Part shown: piece after piece, positions 41,801 through 53,800 of the stretch
Numbering within the stretch: the stretch's first letter is position 1
Layout: each line of letters opens with the position of its first letter
Origin: Acanthaster planci
Lineage: Eukaryota > Echinodermata > Asteroidea > Valvatida > Acanthasteridae
DNA length: 64,000 nucleotides
NCBI RefSeq assembly: GCF_001949145.1
Contig: NW_019091404.1
Span: 143,347-207,346, forward strand
Direction: 5' to 3'
Program-made: the position numbers and the translations under genes
The notes under the pieces: model-generated
Seen by the model: the letters and a program-made list of their open reading frames with translations, nothing else
What the model was told of the DNA's origin: nothing
Database searches by the model: none

Positions 41801-44800
41801 TTATCTACAGGTTTCTTCAGGCTTGTAAGCTACCCCGCGCCAAGGGTACTCAGTTGAGGAATCCTTGGTGTCATTCCCAGATATTAAAATAATGACGATA
41901 ATAATAATGTTGTGAAAATCCTTGAATGTAATCATGAACCCTTCATTTTTATCACTTGCTTCTGACTCACAATGAGGAGGATGTCTGGCTCGTTGTTGGA
42001 GAATGTGGCTCCGGCGCCATGTTGGAAGAGGACGGTGTAGCGAAGATTGCCACCATAGGAGGACACCTAGATGGAGACAGATATTCTCAACTTTATTGTG
42101 GGTGTTGAAATGCTCAGTATTTGACAACTTTGGGCATACTCAAGGATTTGACAAGATCCAAAGCTTTACCCTTTCAGAATCTGAGCCGCTTCAAAGCACG
42201 ACTGCACCCATTTTGCCCACATTCATTTGGATATTTCACAACACAGCTTGCACTTTCTGTTTCTTGACGTTACGAGGGTTTTACAAATGGAAAAATATGG
42301 AACTCGGTGTATTTTTGGCACAAGAAAAGAAACGCCGTAATCAGGAAAGAGAAGACAAAGAAATTTCTGCTCCTTAACAAGTAAGACAAACCTCAAGTTC
42401 CCTGCCCACTCACCTTGTTGCCGGTAAACTGGCTTGGGAGGTTCCAGTAAAACGTCTGCGACCCAAACGGCCTGAAGTTGCTGAAGGAGAGCTCCCTGGA
42501 TGCCGGGTTGGCAGACAGCCCCTGCTCGATGACGGCTGTGCCTAGGCTGTCGGACAGGATGAAGCCCTGGGCGTTCTGGGTGAAGACGGCTGAAACCTGC
42601 CCAGAAAGCAGCCGAAAACAAGAGGAGCAAGCTTGAGTTGGGGAAATCCAGTGTGCTCTGATCATCCTTAGCATGGTTTCAACCAGTGTGCTCTGGTCAT
42701 CCTTAGCTTGGTTTCAACCAGTGTGCTCTGGTCGTCCTCAGGAGTCCACCCCTGAGGACGGCCAGAGCACACTGATCGAAACATCAAGTACACACTCAAC
42801 GGCTCTTATCAGAACCATACCTCTTCCAAAAGAGATCTATCCCCACGGTGTTGCCGCAAGCCCTCTTTACGTCTTACCTGTGATCTGTACTGTGTGGTAC
42901 TGGAGCAGTCACGAGTTACCCCCATGCAGAAGCATGAAATGCAGCCATCTGGAGTGTCGCCGTTGAGGTAGAAGGTGTACGGCTGGCAACGATCGCATTC
43001 CTCTCCACGCACATTGTCCTGAACAGTGCGAACATGAAAAAAATCTTTGTGGATGCTCGGTGGGTATTTGCATATGTATAGGAATCCACCTGCAAAAATA
43101 CTGAAGTTTGGTTTTGGCTGATAAAGTGTGGACCTTTCAGTGCATACTATCCCACCTTAGTTGTTGATATCACTGTTGTACGTTGAGATTGGTGGATGAT
43201 CAGTGGATGTTTGGTGGATAAAATAAAAACTGTATTCGTGACTGAAGGATGCCAATCAACAATGCATTTACGTACAGAAACAATACTCCACTTGAAATGC
43301 ATTGCATCGTATGAATGGATTTAGATTTGACGGATGTTTAGTGGGCAAAGCAAACATGTTGACAGACGCCAACTGAAACTCTTGAGAAGGATTGTGTTAT
43401 AGATAACGCTGTTTGAAGTCATGGCCAGTGGACCGTCTGACAATTTTTAAAACACCATTTCCTCAAAGGTGAAATATGCAAGAAAACAAATCTCTTTGTG
43501 CTAATGGCCCGCGATCGTTTCCCACTCACTTTGCAGGCACACTCGGGTCCGATCAGCTCCACCGTGCCCGCTGAGTTACATTCCTTGCCCTCCGGCACGC
43601 AGGAGCTGCCCAAGTTCTGTGGCTCGCCCACGTACTGCGGTGAGCAGGTCTCGCACTGGCGCCCATCGTAGCCCGGCGGACAGTTGTCGCAGGTGACCAA
43701 GCCGTCGCTGTCCAGGTAACACGTAGGCGAGAACCTGATGAGGAAAAACAATTTACCTTTGGTTTTTGACCTCAAAAGTCTGACCTTTGAATTCGCATTT
43801 TGATAAAGGTGTACCAAACATGAAAAAAGGAATTAGAAATATTTTGAGTGGGTTAGAAAGTTGGCTTCAGAAGAGACTTTAAAAGCTACATCTGAAAGTT
43901 ATACACAACAAATACTCCTAAGGAAAGCCATTCATAAGTGGCTTCTGCTGCGTCCCTAGATGTATAGTGTTCAAAGCCACAGCCAATTGATTTGGACATG
44001 GACTTCAAAACTACAGGAATCAATGCTCTCAGCTGTGAAAAGTAAAACAACTCTGTCTCTGTCAAGATAAGATGCATTTATGATAAACAAAGGCATTTGG
44101 GTTTGAGCACATCAAGTTTAACATTGGTCACATGCGCCCTGTGCCATTCTCATTTCTGAACCAGTGCAAATGACAACAGACTTGCACACTCACTGGTTGG
44201 GGTCGACTGTCAGTGGGCAAGGGCAGGGCAGGCAGGGTATGGACGACAGGGGGTCACCATAGTAACCCTCGGCACACTGGTCGCACTGGTCCCCGGCTGT
44301 ATTGGCCCGACAGTTGATACAGACACCTGTCTCCGGATCACACTGGTATGAATAGCGGTTACATTCACAGGGCTCGCACGTCCCAAGGTAGCGGTTGTTG
44401 CGGACACGGTAATAGCCAGAGGCACATTCCTGGGAAACAGAGCGGCCAGATTGGAGAAAATTTTGGTCCTGATAAAAAAACAGCTAACATTTAGTACTGG
44501 GACCCTAAAAAACAAGACTAACAACCTCAAAATGGTGACACTCTCGAGCTGAAATCTGACCACGGCCAACAGATTAGAAAAACAAGTGAGAACACAGGAA
44601 TCCAGACATGGCTTATCTTTTTCTCGTCTCACAGAAAAATATGGATAAACTTTGTACTAAAATTATAGGAGGCTGTCTATTTGTAAAACTCTCGGGGAAG
44701 TTGTTTGTCAGGGAGCTTCAATAATCCTCCAAAATCTCATCCCAGGTTGCAAATAAGGGCAGAGAGTCTGCACTTAAAGAGCACCTCTAAGGAAAACATG

Positions 44801-47800
44801 TTTTCTCCGATTATATTTGTTCAAATAAATATGGAAGCATCCAAACTGAATGCAGTGTCATTGTCTGCATGGCTCAACTATTACAAGTTTAAAAGGGTTT
44901 TTTTCTGTTCGTGCCAAGATGCGAATTCTGAATGTAGATTGCGTCGTTCTGCGAAAACGAGGGGAACCCTCACCCTGTGTTCGTAGCAGATAAACCCTTG
45001 TGCATGCCAAACAATGGCTACATGCATTATTTGGTATGCACAGGGTTTATCCACTACGAACACAGAGCGAGGACTCCCCTTGTTTTTTTCAATGCTTCCG
45101 TATTTATTTGAACAGATAAAACCCGAGAAATCATGTCTTCCTTAGAGGTGCTCTATAAAGCCCCATGACGAATCAGCTGAAATTTATCAACTGGGTTTGC
45201 AACATTATGACAGACTCGGGACTTTAATTCAGAGGGGGGCAAGTCCTGGCAGTGTATAAAATTTTTAGGCAAAACGTTTTGAGAATATCATCAAGAATTG
45301 TTAGAACCCTCAAAGACAAAGCTCAATCCACTTCGTTCACAAAGTACAGTGCTGGGTTCATGGCTTTCTCGGGGCAGACCTAGGTTTGAGGATCCCCCTC
45401 CTTTGTGCCCAGGGCACCCAGTAACTTGCCGACCTTCCATCCTAGGAGCAGATTAATGCTGAATAACCCCCGGGCGGGAGTGATGGCCACGGCTCATTTA
45501 TAGCAGCAGGTGGTGTACACTCACAAGAATGGGTATCTCCAATTCTCTGATCTCCATCTACGAAGGTGCATACGCCCAAGGGCGCTGAGGCCTGTTGCCA
45601 CCCACATGGACAATATGAGTCAAAGGTGCCACAGCTACTTTGGAGATTGGACCTTGTACAGACATTGCACAATCTTTTAAAATGTCCCCCACATGGCAAT
45701 ACTAGTAAAGGGGGAGGGGCACTTCACCTCCCCCCTCCATCTCAGCTGTAATCTGTATTTTAATCTGGTACATGCATAGAGACCTCCATGAATTGTTACA
45801 GCTCCAATGAACTAACACCATCATTCCATGAGTCAGTAGCTTTCCCAATGTGCTGATCGATGAAAATTGAAGGACTCTATGCACCCTGCATCAAAAGTTG
45901 AACTCTTTATGAGAGAACTGGCGAGTTCATTTTTTTAAAGTGGTGCCAAAATGAGCCCCCCCCCATAACTTTATAGACCCATAAAGGCTAAGCCATAAAA
46001 ATGGATGACATTAAAACTGTGTTGATGTTTGGGATTAACTGAACCTGTTCTGGTTTTATAAACCTTAGTTTGTGTTACTCTAGAATGTATCTTATCAGAT
46101 CTTTTTCCCTTCCATCCTTTCTTCCATGTTGTAACTAGCTCTGACAACCAGGTGTGCATCCTTTTCAAAGTTTACAGACAGATCATGTGAAATTTAGACT
46201 GATGGCCCAATCTGGCAGTCGCACAGCAACTTGAGGTTGTCTATCATCACCGGATTAGCCAGTTAATCATCACATGTTCTGCCATTTTGCAATTTCCTGT
46301 GACAACCATCTGACTTTCCTTTCCAAAAGGCACAGAAACAAGAGAAAAATGAGCCGATGTTTCCGACAGAATTCTGGCCTAGTGCCTGCTCTCGCAGACA
46401 TGTAGGGACACAAATTTGCTTTGTCCTTCATCACGCCATCCTGTGCTCCCATTCTCAATGTTCCGCTTAAACCCTCTAAAAATCATTTTCGCAATACTTG
46501 TCACTTGCACTTGCCTGTGTGCTCCTGAAGAATACATCTGATGTTCCAACTGCACCTACTCAAAAATGAAGCCTGTCGCAGGCCTTCCATGACATCAATG
46601 CACACACGCAAAGTTAACCTTATCAGTCCTCACACAGGCGTAATGTTGGGTGCTTCATTCTCAAATAACCTTGCCTTTAAGGAATACCTCAATATAATTC
46701 AAACTGAACCACAAATGGACACACTGTTTGCAACCTACCTCGCAGGACTGGCCAGCATATCCCGGTGGGCATTCGCATTTCTCCACCATGAAGGCCTCTT
46801 CACCGCCATTGTTCTCTGGCTGGGCCTCGTCCAAGTAAACATTGGAGAGACTGGGAAGGTCCGAGAAAACAGAAAAACCAAAGTTAGAACGCTTGAGGTC
46901 AGATTATCCAATAGGCACTGTGCCTAGGGTCTAAAAAACGTTGGAGGGCCTGCAAAACTACCACAGGTATGCTATGAAAAGGCAAACACCCAACACTTTC
47001 ACGCAAAACAGATAAGTTTTTTTGTAAAAGCTTCAAACCAGCTTATTCACAGCTTCCTCATTCACAGTTTACTCCAGCTAAGCAGCGACATGAAATGCTA
47101 GGCTCAAGCACAAAGTACCTTAGACACAGAAGTAAATATCAATCACTGATGCCCCAGGCCTACGGAAAACTGGTGCCTAGGGCAAAACGGAAACCCTTGA
47201 TCATTCCGTGAACACACTTCAGTTTTTGGTCACAAATTTGGTCAACTTAGGCTGCAGTAATTATTTCAGAAGCCCACCTTGACAGACCAAGCAGGATATG
47301 AAACAGTTGCCAGATACCTGTCACAGGTGCCAAAGATGACGGAACAATTTGGCCAATGATCAATTGCTGCTAAACAAAATCTTTATTTGTTAAGCAAAAT
47401 TGTGGGTCCCCACTACTCCAAAAATTGTCGGCATGACTTCACAAACTCACCGGAGAGCCTCTGTAGTGATTTCCTGTACCTATAAACCTCTTCTAAGATG
47501 TCATTATTGGTTATAAGTTAAATGTAAATCCCATTAAACTTTGCTTCAATTCCAGAAATATAAAAAAAATCAAATTGTTGGAGCAATGAATTTCCATTTT
47601 TGCACTTCAGCGAAAATTTTAAATGTGTATGTGTGTGCAGTACCATGGGCATGCCCGAACAAGTCCAAAAGTTTATGAGACCGAGCAGGCTGGCTGTCAG
47701 TCTCCAACTACAGACGCTGACGACAAGGTGAACTTTATTACCACGTCAAAACTGGTCACCCGATTTGTCTTGATTTCTTTTTCCAGTGGGTCACATGTAC

Positions 47801-50800
47801 AGCTGACTCATGCCCGGGAGAAATAACAGAGGCAAACTTGTGATGCATAACGAAATCGATTTTTGAAAAAAACCCATTAATCATGCAAGTTGAGACTTTC
47901 AATCCGGCAGGGGATACTCACCTCGTGTCTCTGAGGTTGGTGTTGTAAGAGGCCCTGATGACAAAGGTGTCCACATCCTGTAGGACCATCATGAGGTCTT
48001 CCCTGGTAGCCTGCGTCTGCTGGTCACCCACCACCCTCATCCAGCCATCCTGTGGAGACAACAGTAGTTGTCAAACGTCACCCCTGAAAGGAGAGCTAAT
48101 GGACTTTTCTTTTTATTTGTTCTGGGTATGGAGACAGATCACATGCTGTAGAAGAGCTACAGAGTACCGACGTGAACATGTCATGCACACGTGTGTATAA
48201 GGCATTAGTGCGCGAACCATCGTGTGAACCAACACGCGCATGTACTCCATTTCCTGGTTCTAAATGATGTCACACCTTGATACTCTATAAGAGTCAGCCA
48301 GCTATTGACTCTGCTAGATTAAAGGGGAAATAATGAAGAGAGGTGAATTGCATCAGAGCAAATCCAAGGTCCCTTGACTAAGTTTGGACCCACATGGGGT
48401 CAACAGACCAACTTCAGTTTTTCAATGGACGGAGAGGAAAGGGAAGTGGGGGGAAGGGATTAATTTCAAAAATGGTCGCAGAGCACAAACATATACACGT
48501 AAAGATCACCGGTCTTGCGCCTATAACCGCGATTTTAAAAAGCGTGGGTAAGCAATAAGTAGATGGCAGTGCATTCAGTGCGAATTGCACGTGACGCACT
48601 GGGAATGCATGTATTTGTTTACATGTGCTTTAAAAATATGTTTCCTTTTTTATTCTTTGGTACTGCTATCTCTTCTTTTCAAATGTTGCAACCGCATTGT
48701 TTCGAATCTGCATGGGCCAGATTAAGTAAACAGAGGATATTTTTTTCAAAATCGATTTTTTTCACCTGCTCGCTGGCTGGCTGTAAAATGTCTCCATTCT
48801 TTTTTCTATTTCTGCAGATTTTTAACATGAGGATCGGTCTTGTCAAAGATTGCATCCAAATCAGACCCTTTTACAGGTGTTGCTCTGACATGTTGATGGG
48901 TCTATGTGCAAAACTTGTTGTGAAATCTCTTAAAAACGACGCGCACAGAACCTGTAAAAGCTGTGCAATAATGTACGACATAATTTCCTTTGCCCCACAC
49001 CAGTTGCCACGAGGCTCTCTATCACAAAGAAAGCAGCAAAATTAGTAAACTTATTTCAGGCCGCAAATTCATGGTGGCCGTAAAACGTGCGCTACATAAA
49101 ATACTGGAGATTGTTTGTCACAACTTCTACTGATGTACAAGTGGCTTCAAAGAGTCCCACTAATGCAACATGAATATTATATTTTGTAGGAAGCCAATCA
49201 CAATATAATGTCAGGTGGTTGCCGGATGCTGTTTACACCCGAGGTTTGTACACATGCGTTCATACCCTGTACGCACGTACATGTACATTGTACATGTACA
49301 TGTGCAAATGTTCAAGGCTGTGTATTTTTAACATAACGTGCACTCGCAACCGTTGAACTACAATTTCAATCGTCAAAACCCACATTTTATGGGGGAGAAA
49401 ATGTACGATCGTATTTTCAAAAATTTCCAATAGGAAATACGACTAAATCGTACTAGTTGGCGGGTCTGTTTCATAGAAGTTTATGGCTAAATACGTGGGT
49501 AAATTTGCCCACACTTTTGGATTTAGTTGGGTGCTGTCTCGGCTACAGTACTCGCCATTGATTTGAATAGTAGCTGTCTGTCTATGGGTCTATATGTCTG
49601 TGTGGCAGTGGCTCACCTCAACCAGCTGCACGCTGACTTCATTGAAGCGTGACTCCTCCATGCTCCGGCCCACGACGTAGGCCAGCTGGATACCGTTTCC
49701 TTCCAGGATGATGTCCGGCGTGAGGTCAGCGGCTATCGGCACGCCGCCGGTGTCAACAGTGAAGCGGATACGATACTGGAAGTTGCCACCATAGCTGGTC
49801 AGCTGAAATAGAGCGGAGGCGAGGAGATTTACAGCCAGTTCCACCTTGTATGTATGCTTCGATCCATTTAGTGAGACTTTGTTTTCAAAATTCCACGAGT
49901 GACAAAATTTAACTTAAAAAACAGGCCCAAACAACATCGGCTGTGTCAGATTTATTGCAGTCATAAATACCTGACATCAAAACTCTACAATAGCAATTTA
50001 TGTATTATGAAATGGTCTTTGCAGAGAGATAATTTAAAGATTCACTTTGTTAACGCTTCTGAAACGAGCTGAGGGACTGCTGTTTATTCCTTACAAATGC
50101 TGGTTTCAAGCTGCTCCGTGAGCTCCTTTGGTACTGTGCCACCTATTTGCAAGAGCTAAGTCGGGGAAGGGGCTGGTCGGTGTGCATGAAAAGTGTGCAA
50201 ATCGGGGCACTGAATTTTTATATGAATGAGCACAAAAACCCAGAGTGCTGTAGGGCTTAGAAAATTTATGTATCAAGCAAAAATCTACGGGACACAGGTC
50301 ACCTGCAGTATACTTAGCATGAATTTTTGGCCAGTGGACTGTTTTGCTGAGCAAATATTTTCAGCAAATTTCAGAGAGCAATGGTGCTGAAACGGTCTTT
50401 ATGACTGCACGATGTATTGTGCTTTAAATAATGCCGAGATTGAAGTTACAGATGATAAGCAAAGACCACAACATAAAGGGAGTTTGAAAGAGAAACACGA
50501 CCAACTCACTTTGTTGCCGAGAAGTTGGCCAGGCAGCACCCAGTAGTAGTCTCCAGCCGGTAGTCGGCGGTTCAGCTCCAGTACGGTCACCTCCTCCGTG
50601 CTGGGATTCACCTGGATGAAACTTTCGTCCACTGTGGTGATTGAACCATCTACGCGCGAGCGAGAACCAATCAGGATGCCCCGGGGATCATTGTTGCTGA
50701 AGACCAAGGACGTCTGGGTAATCAAACACCAACATTTTTGTTACCCCTCCCATTTCATTACTTTTGAATAATTCATGAGGGCTCCAAGACGACGACTTGG

Positions 50801-53800
50801 AATTTATTCATTTATGCAAACTGACTAACCTGGGTGCGATAGTAGCTGCTTCCTGTGCACCTGTCCGTGATGTCAAAGCAGAAGCAGTCAATACATTCGT
50901 CTGGAACTTCAGCAGCCTTGTTGAAGACTGACCCTGTGCAGATGCCCTCAGGGGCTGTATGGAAAAGAGCAACATGAATATCCATTACCTAGACTAAATA
51001 TTTATAAAAAGCACAGAGAAAACAGAATTTATTATTGAGTTGACTATTAATTCACAGCACGCATCGTAATTCTTACATCCATATGATGACTGTTGGCCAG
51101 CAAAATAGATCACAAAATTGTAATTCATAAAAGAAAGTTGTGGATCGAAGAGATAACTCTGCCAACAAAGTAGCTGAAAGTCAATCAAATTACTGCACAT
51201 CCACACACACCCCCTGTGGATCCACAAAATGACCACTGATTCACACACCAGGAAATCCACAAGATGGCTGTGGATCCAACAAACAGTCAGCAGACCAAAA
51301 CAACACCTGCTGATCCATCCACAACACAGATGTTTGTGCTTAGCAGCGTGAATTCAGCTACTGCTCCACAAGATTGCCACCAAAGAGCCACGAGAGCTCC
51401 AAATCTCCTTTAATTGGCCACAGAAATCCACAAGCGGGACAAAGAGTAGAGGAGGGAAAACTTACGAATGATAATCAAGATGGCGTCCGGGATGGCGAAG
51501 AGGTAGCCGATGCTGTTCATGGCCTCACAGGTGTACGCTCCCTGGTCACTCTCTTGGACGTTGTAAATGGTCAACGTGCCTCGGCCGTTCTCACTCACCA
51601 CCACAACCTGCAGATTCAAAACAGCATTTTCATATCAAACAGATTCTGCTTGGTGAAGGAAAATTTTATTCAGTTTCTGGGGATGCTTGTTGTAAGCATC
51701 GATTTTACCTTTGACGGATCTGGAAGCGGACCCCAGTTGAACCGCCAGGAGATGATGGGAACCGGGTTGCCGAGTGCGATGCAGGTCAGGACGACCGTTG
51801 CACCCTCTGTGACGGTCATGGGCGTGAAAGGAGACTGTGTCACCTGGGGTGGGGCTGGAATGACAATGATGACAAGTCACGATATGCTAGAGTCACAGAG
51901 TGCATCAGCCTTGAGAACAAGGCTACTATAACACCTGTTTACTGCAGCCTACAAAGGAGAGTGAGGCATTTTCTCAAAGCTCACGTTGGAAAGGTAAAGA
52001 GTACGAATTTGTGACTGATTTCAGACTGAATAAGCACAGAACCTGTGCAATATTGTTTCCATTATTTACCTGTGTTTAAATACATACACCTATATAACTA
52101 AAAACACCTGAGATTTATTAAATGCTTTTATCTCTTTTGGGTGAAGAGGCAAAGTATTTTTCAGCTCTCCATCATGAAGAGGTCAGCAAAGGGATGAGGA
52201 AACAGAATTTGGTACAAGAATTGAGCATAAAAGCCCCCATTTCAATTTTATTGTAAAAACCTACAGTATTAGGTAGTAACTGAGAAAAAGACCTTATTCC
52301 ACGGTAAACCATATTTGTGTTCCCTGAATTTATCATACTCAGTGCAATCTGATAAATGAAGGTGGTGCCAGACTATGTGGCTAGGGCCTGAACTCACATG
52401 CATGTATGCCCATAGAGTCATGTGTAAATTTAAGCTGCGTCCAAGAAACTAGGACGAGACCTTCATGCACAATCCAAAGTATTGTCACTTACAGCATGCG
52501 ATCTCGTCTGAACGGTCCTCGCAGTCAAAGTCGTTGTCGCACTGGTATGCCTTGGGGATGCACTGCGTGGTGACCGTGTTCAAACACTGGAACTCGGTGG
52601 AGGAACATGGGGCACCAGGCGGGGCCACGGCTGTTGAGGAACCAGTGGGAGGAAAACTGTACATTAGCTTTCACTTGACAGGCCTTGATTGCTAATAGCA
52701 AGGCACAACACAGTGCCGGCAAGTAAGTTCCAGAAAGAAGTATTTGGTGGATTTCATCTGAGCCAAAACTAATGCCAATGCTGCGCCCATGACTTATGTT
52801 GAGAACCTTTGCCTACTTCATCAGCACAGATCAAGAGAAATACAGTAAATACAGCAACCATATATGAGGCTACTATATTAGCAGATCTACTATGTTGCTA
52901 CTACCTGCTAACCACATAGGAGTCCTTTCACCTTGCATGAAAGAGAAATTCACTGCACGACAAGTGTCATCATCCAAACTATGGAAATAAGATAACAATG
53001 AGCAAACAACAGATCTGTACTTCATCAGTGTGTCAACAACTGTCAATTTGGATGAGATCTAAGTCTATAAATGTAAGTGTGGAAAAAAGACTACTCACGG
53101 CAATTCAGTTCTTCACTTCCATCTTCACAATCAAAATCACCGTCACAGACCCAGATCTTCTGGATGCAGAAACCGCTGGCACACCGGTACTCGTTAGGCT
53201 CGCAACCAACCGAAGCTGGAAAAGAAAAGGCCAATATTCAAAAGCCACAAATGCTGAAAAGAATAGCTAAGGAAACCACCACGCAAAGGAGTGAACTAGC
53301 TAAGAATCTCTCACTTGCGCCCTGACGGCAGGTAAAATGAGTTAACTGAAGTTGGTCAACAAGTGGAATGCCTTTGATCCTGTATAAAACTTTAAAATCA
53401 TGCAGCTGGTTTGGAAGGGTTCTTCAGGATGAGGGTGGAGACCAGACACACCTACTTGATAGTTAATCTATGCCCCTTGGTGCTTTAGGCATGACAAATG
53501 TGCCTTGAATGTCCTGATCAATGGATGATTTGGAGGGAGGGGGAACACTGTTACTCACGACAGCTTTGTTCATCAGAGCCATCACTACAATCCAGAGCTC
53601 CATCACAACGGTACTGGAGCGGTATGCACTCGCCGTTTTGACAGGTTGCCTGAGTTGGCAAGCAACGTTGAGGGCCCTCGGTGGTCGTTGTTGTAGGGAG
53701 CGGAGAAGGGGTGACAGCTTCAGTAGGGAACCAAAACAAATACTCGTTACTGCTGGGTCTTTTAGTCCACTTCTACTTACATCCCTGAGCAGTTTCATTG

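Noticed and set aside
42651-42782. CRISPR-like array
   Set aside because: The repeats are directly adjacent without unique spacers and lie in an animal intron.
49276-49302. ACATGTACATGT palindromes here and near 32860 and 60450 as regulatory sites
   Set aside because: They are simple alternating repeats common in AT-rich introns; nothing else supports a regulatory role.
51180-51330. Recurring CTGTGGATCC units as a satellite
   Set aside because: The units are irregular in spacing and sequence; they are no more than a weak, decayed repeat.
51374-51931. Plus-strand frame of 185 codons opposite Ig1
   Set aside because: It is the antisense shadow of the two Ig1 exons and the intron between them.
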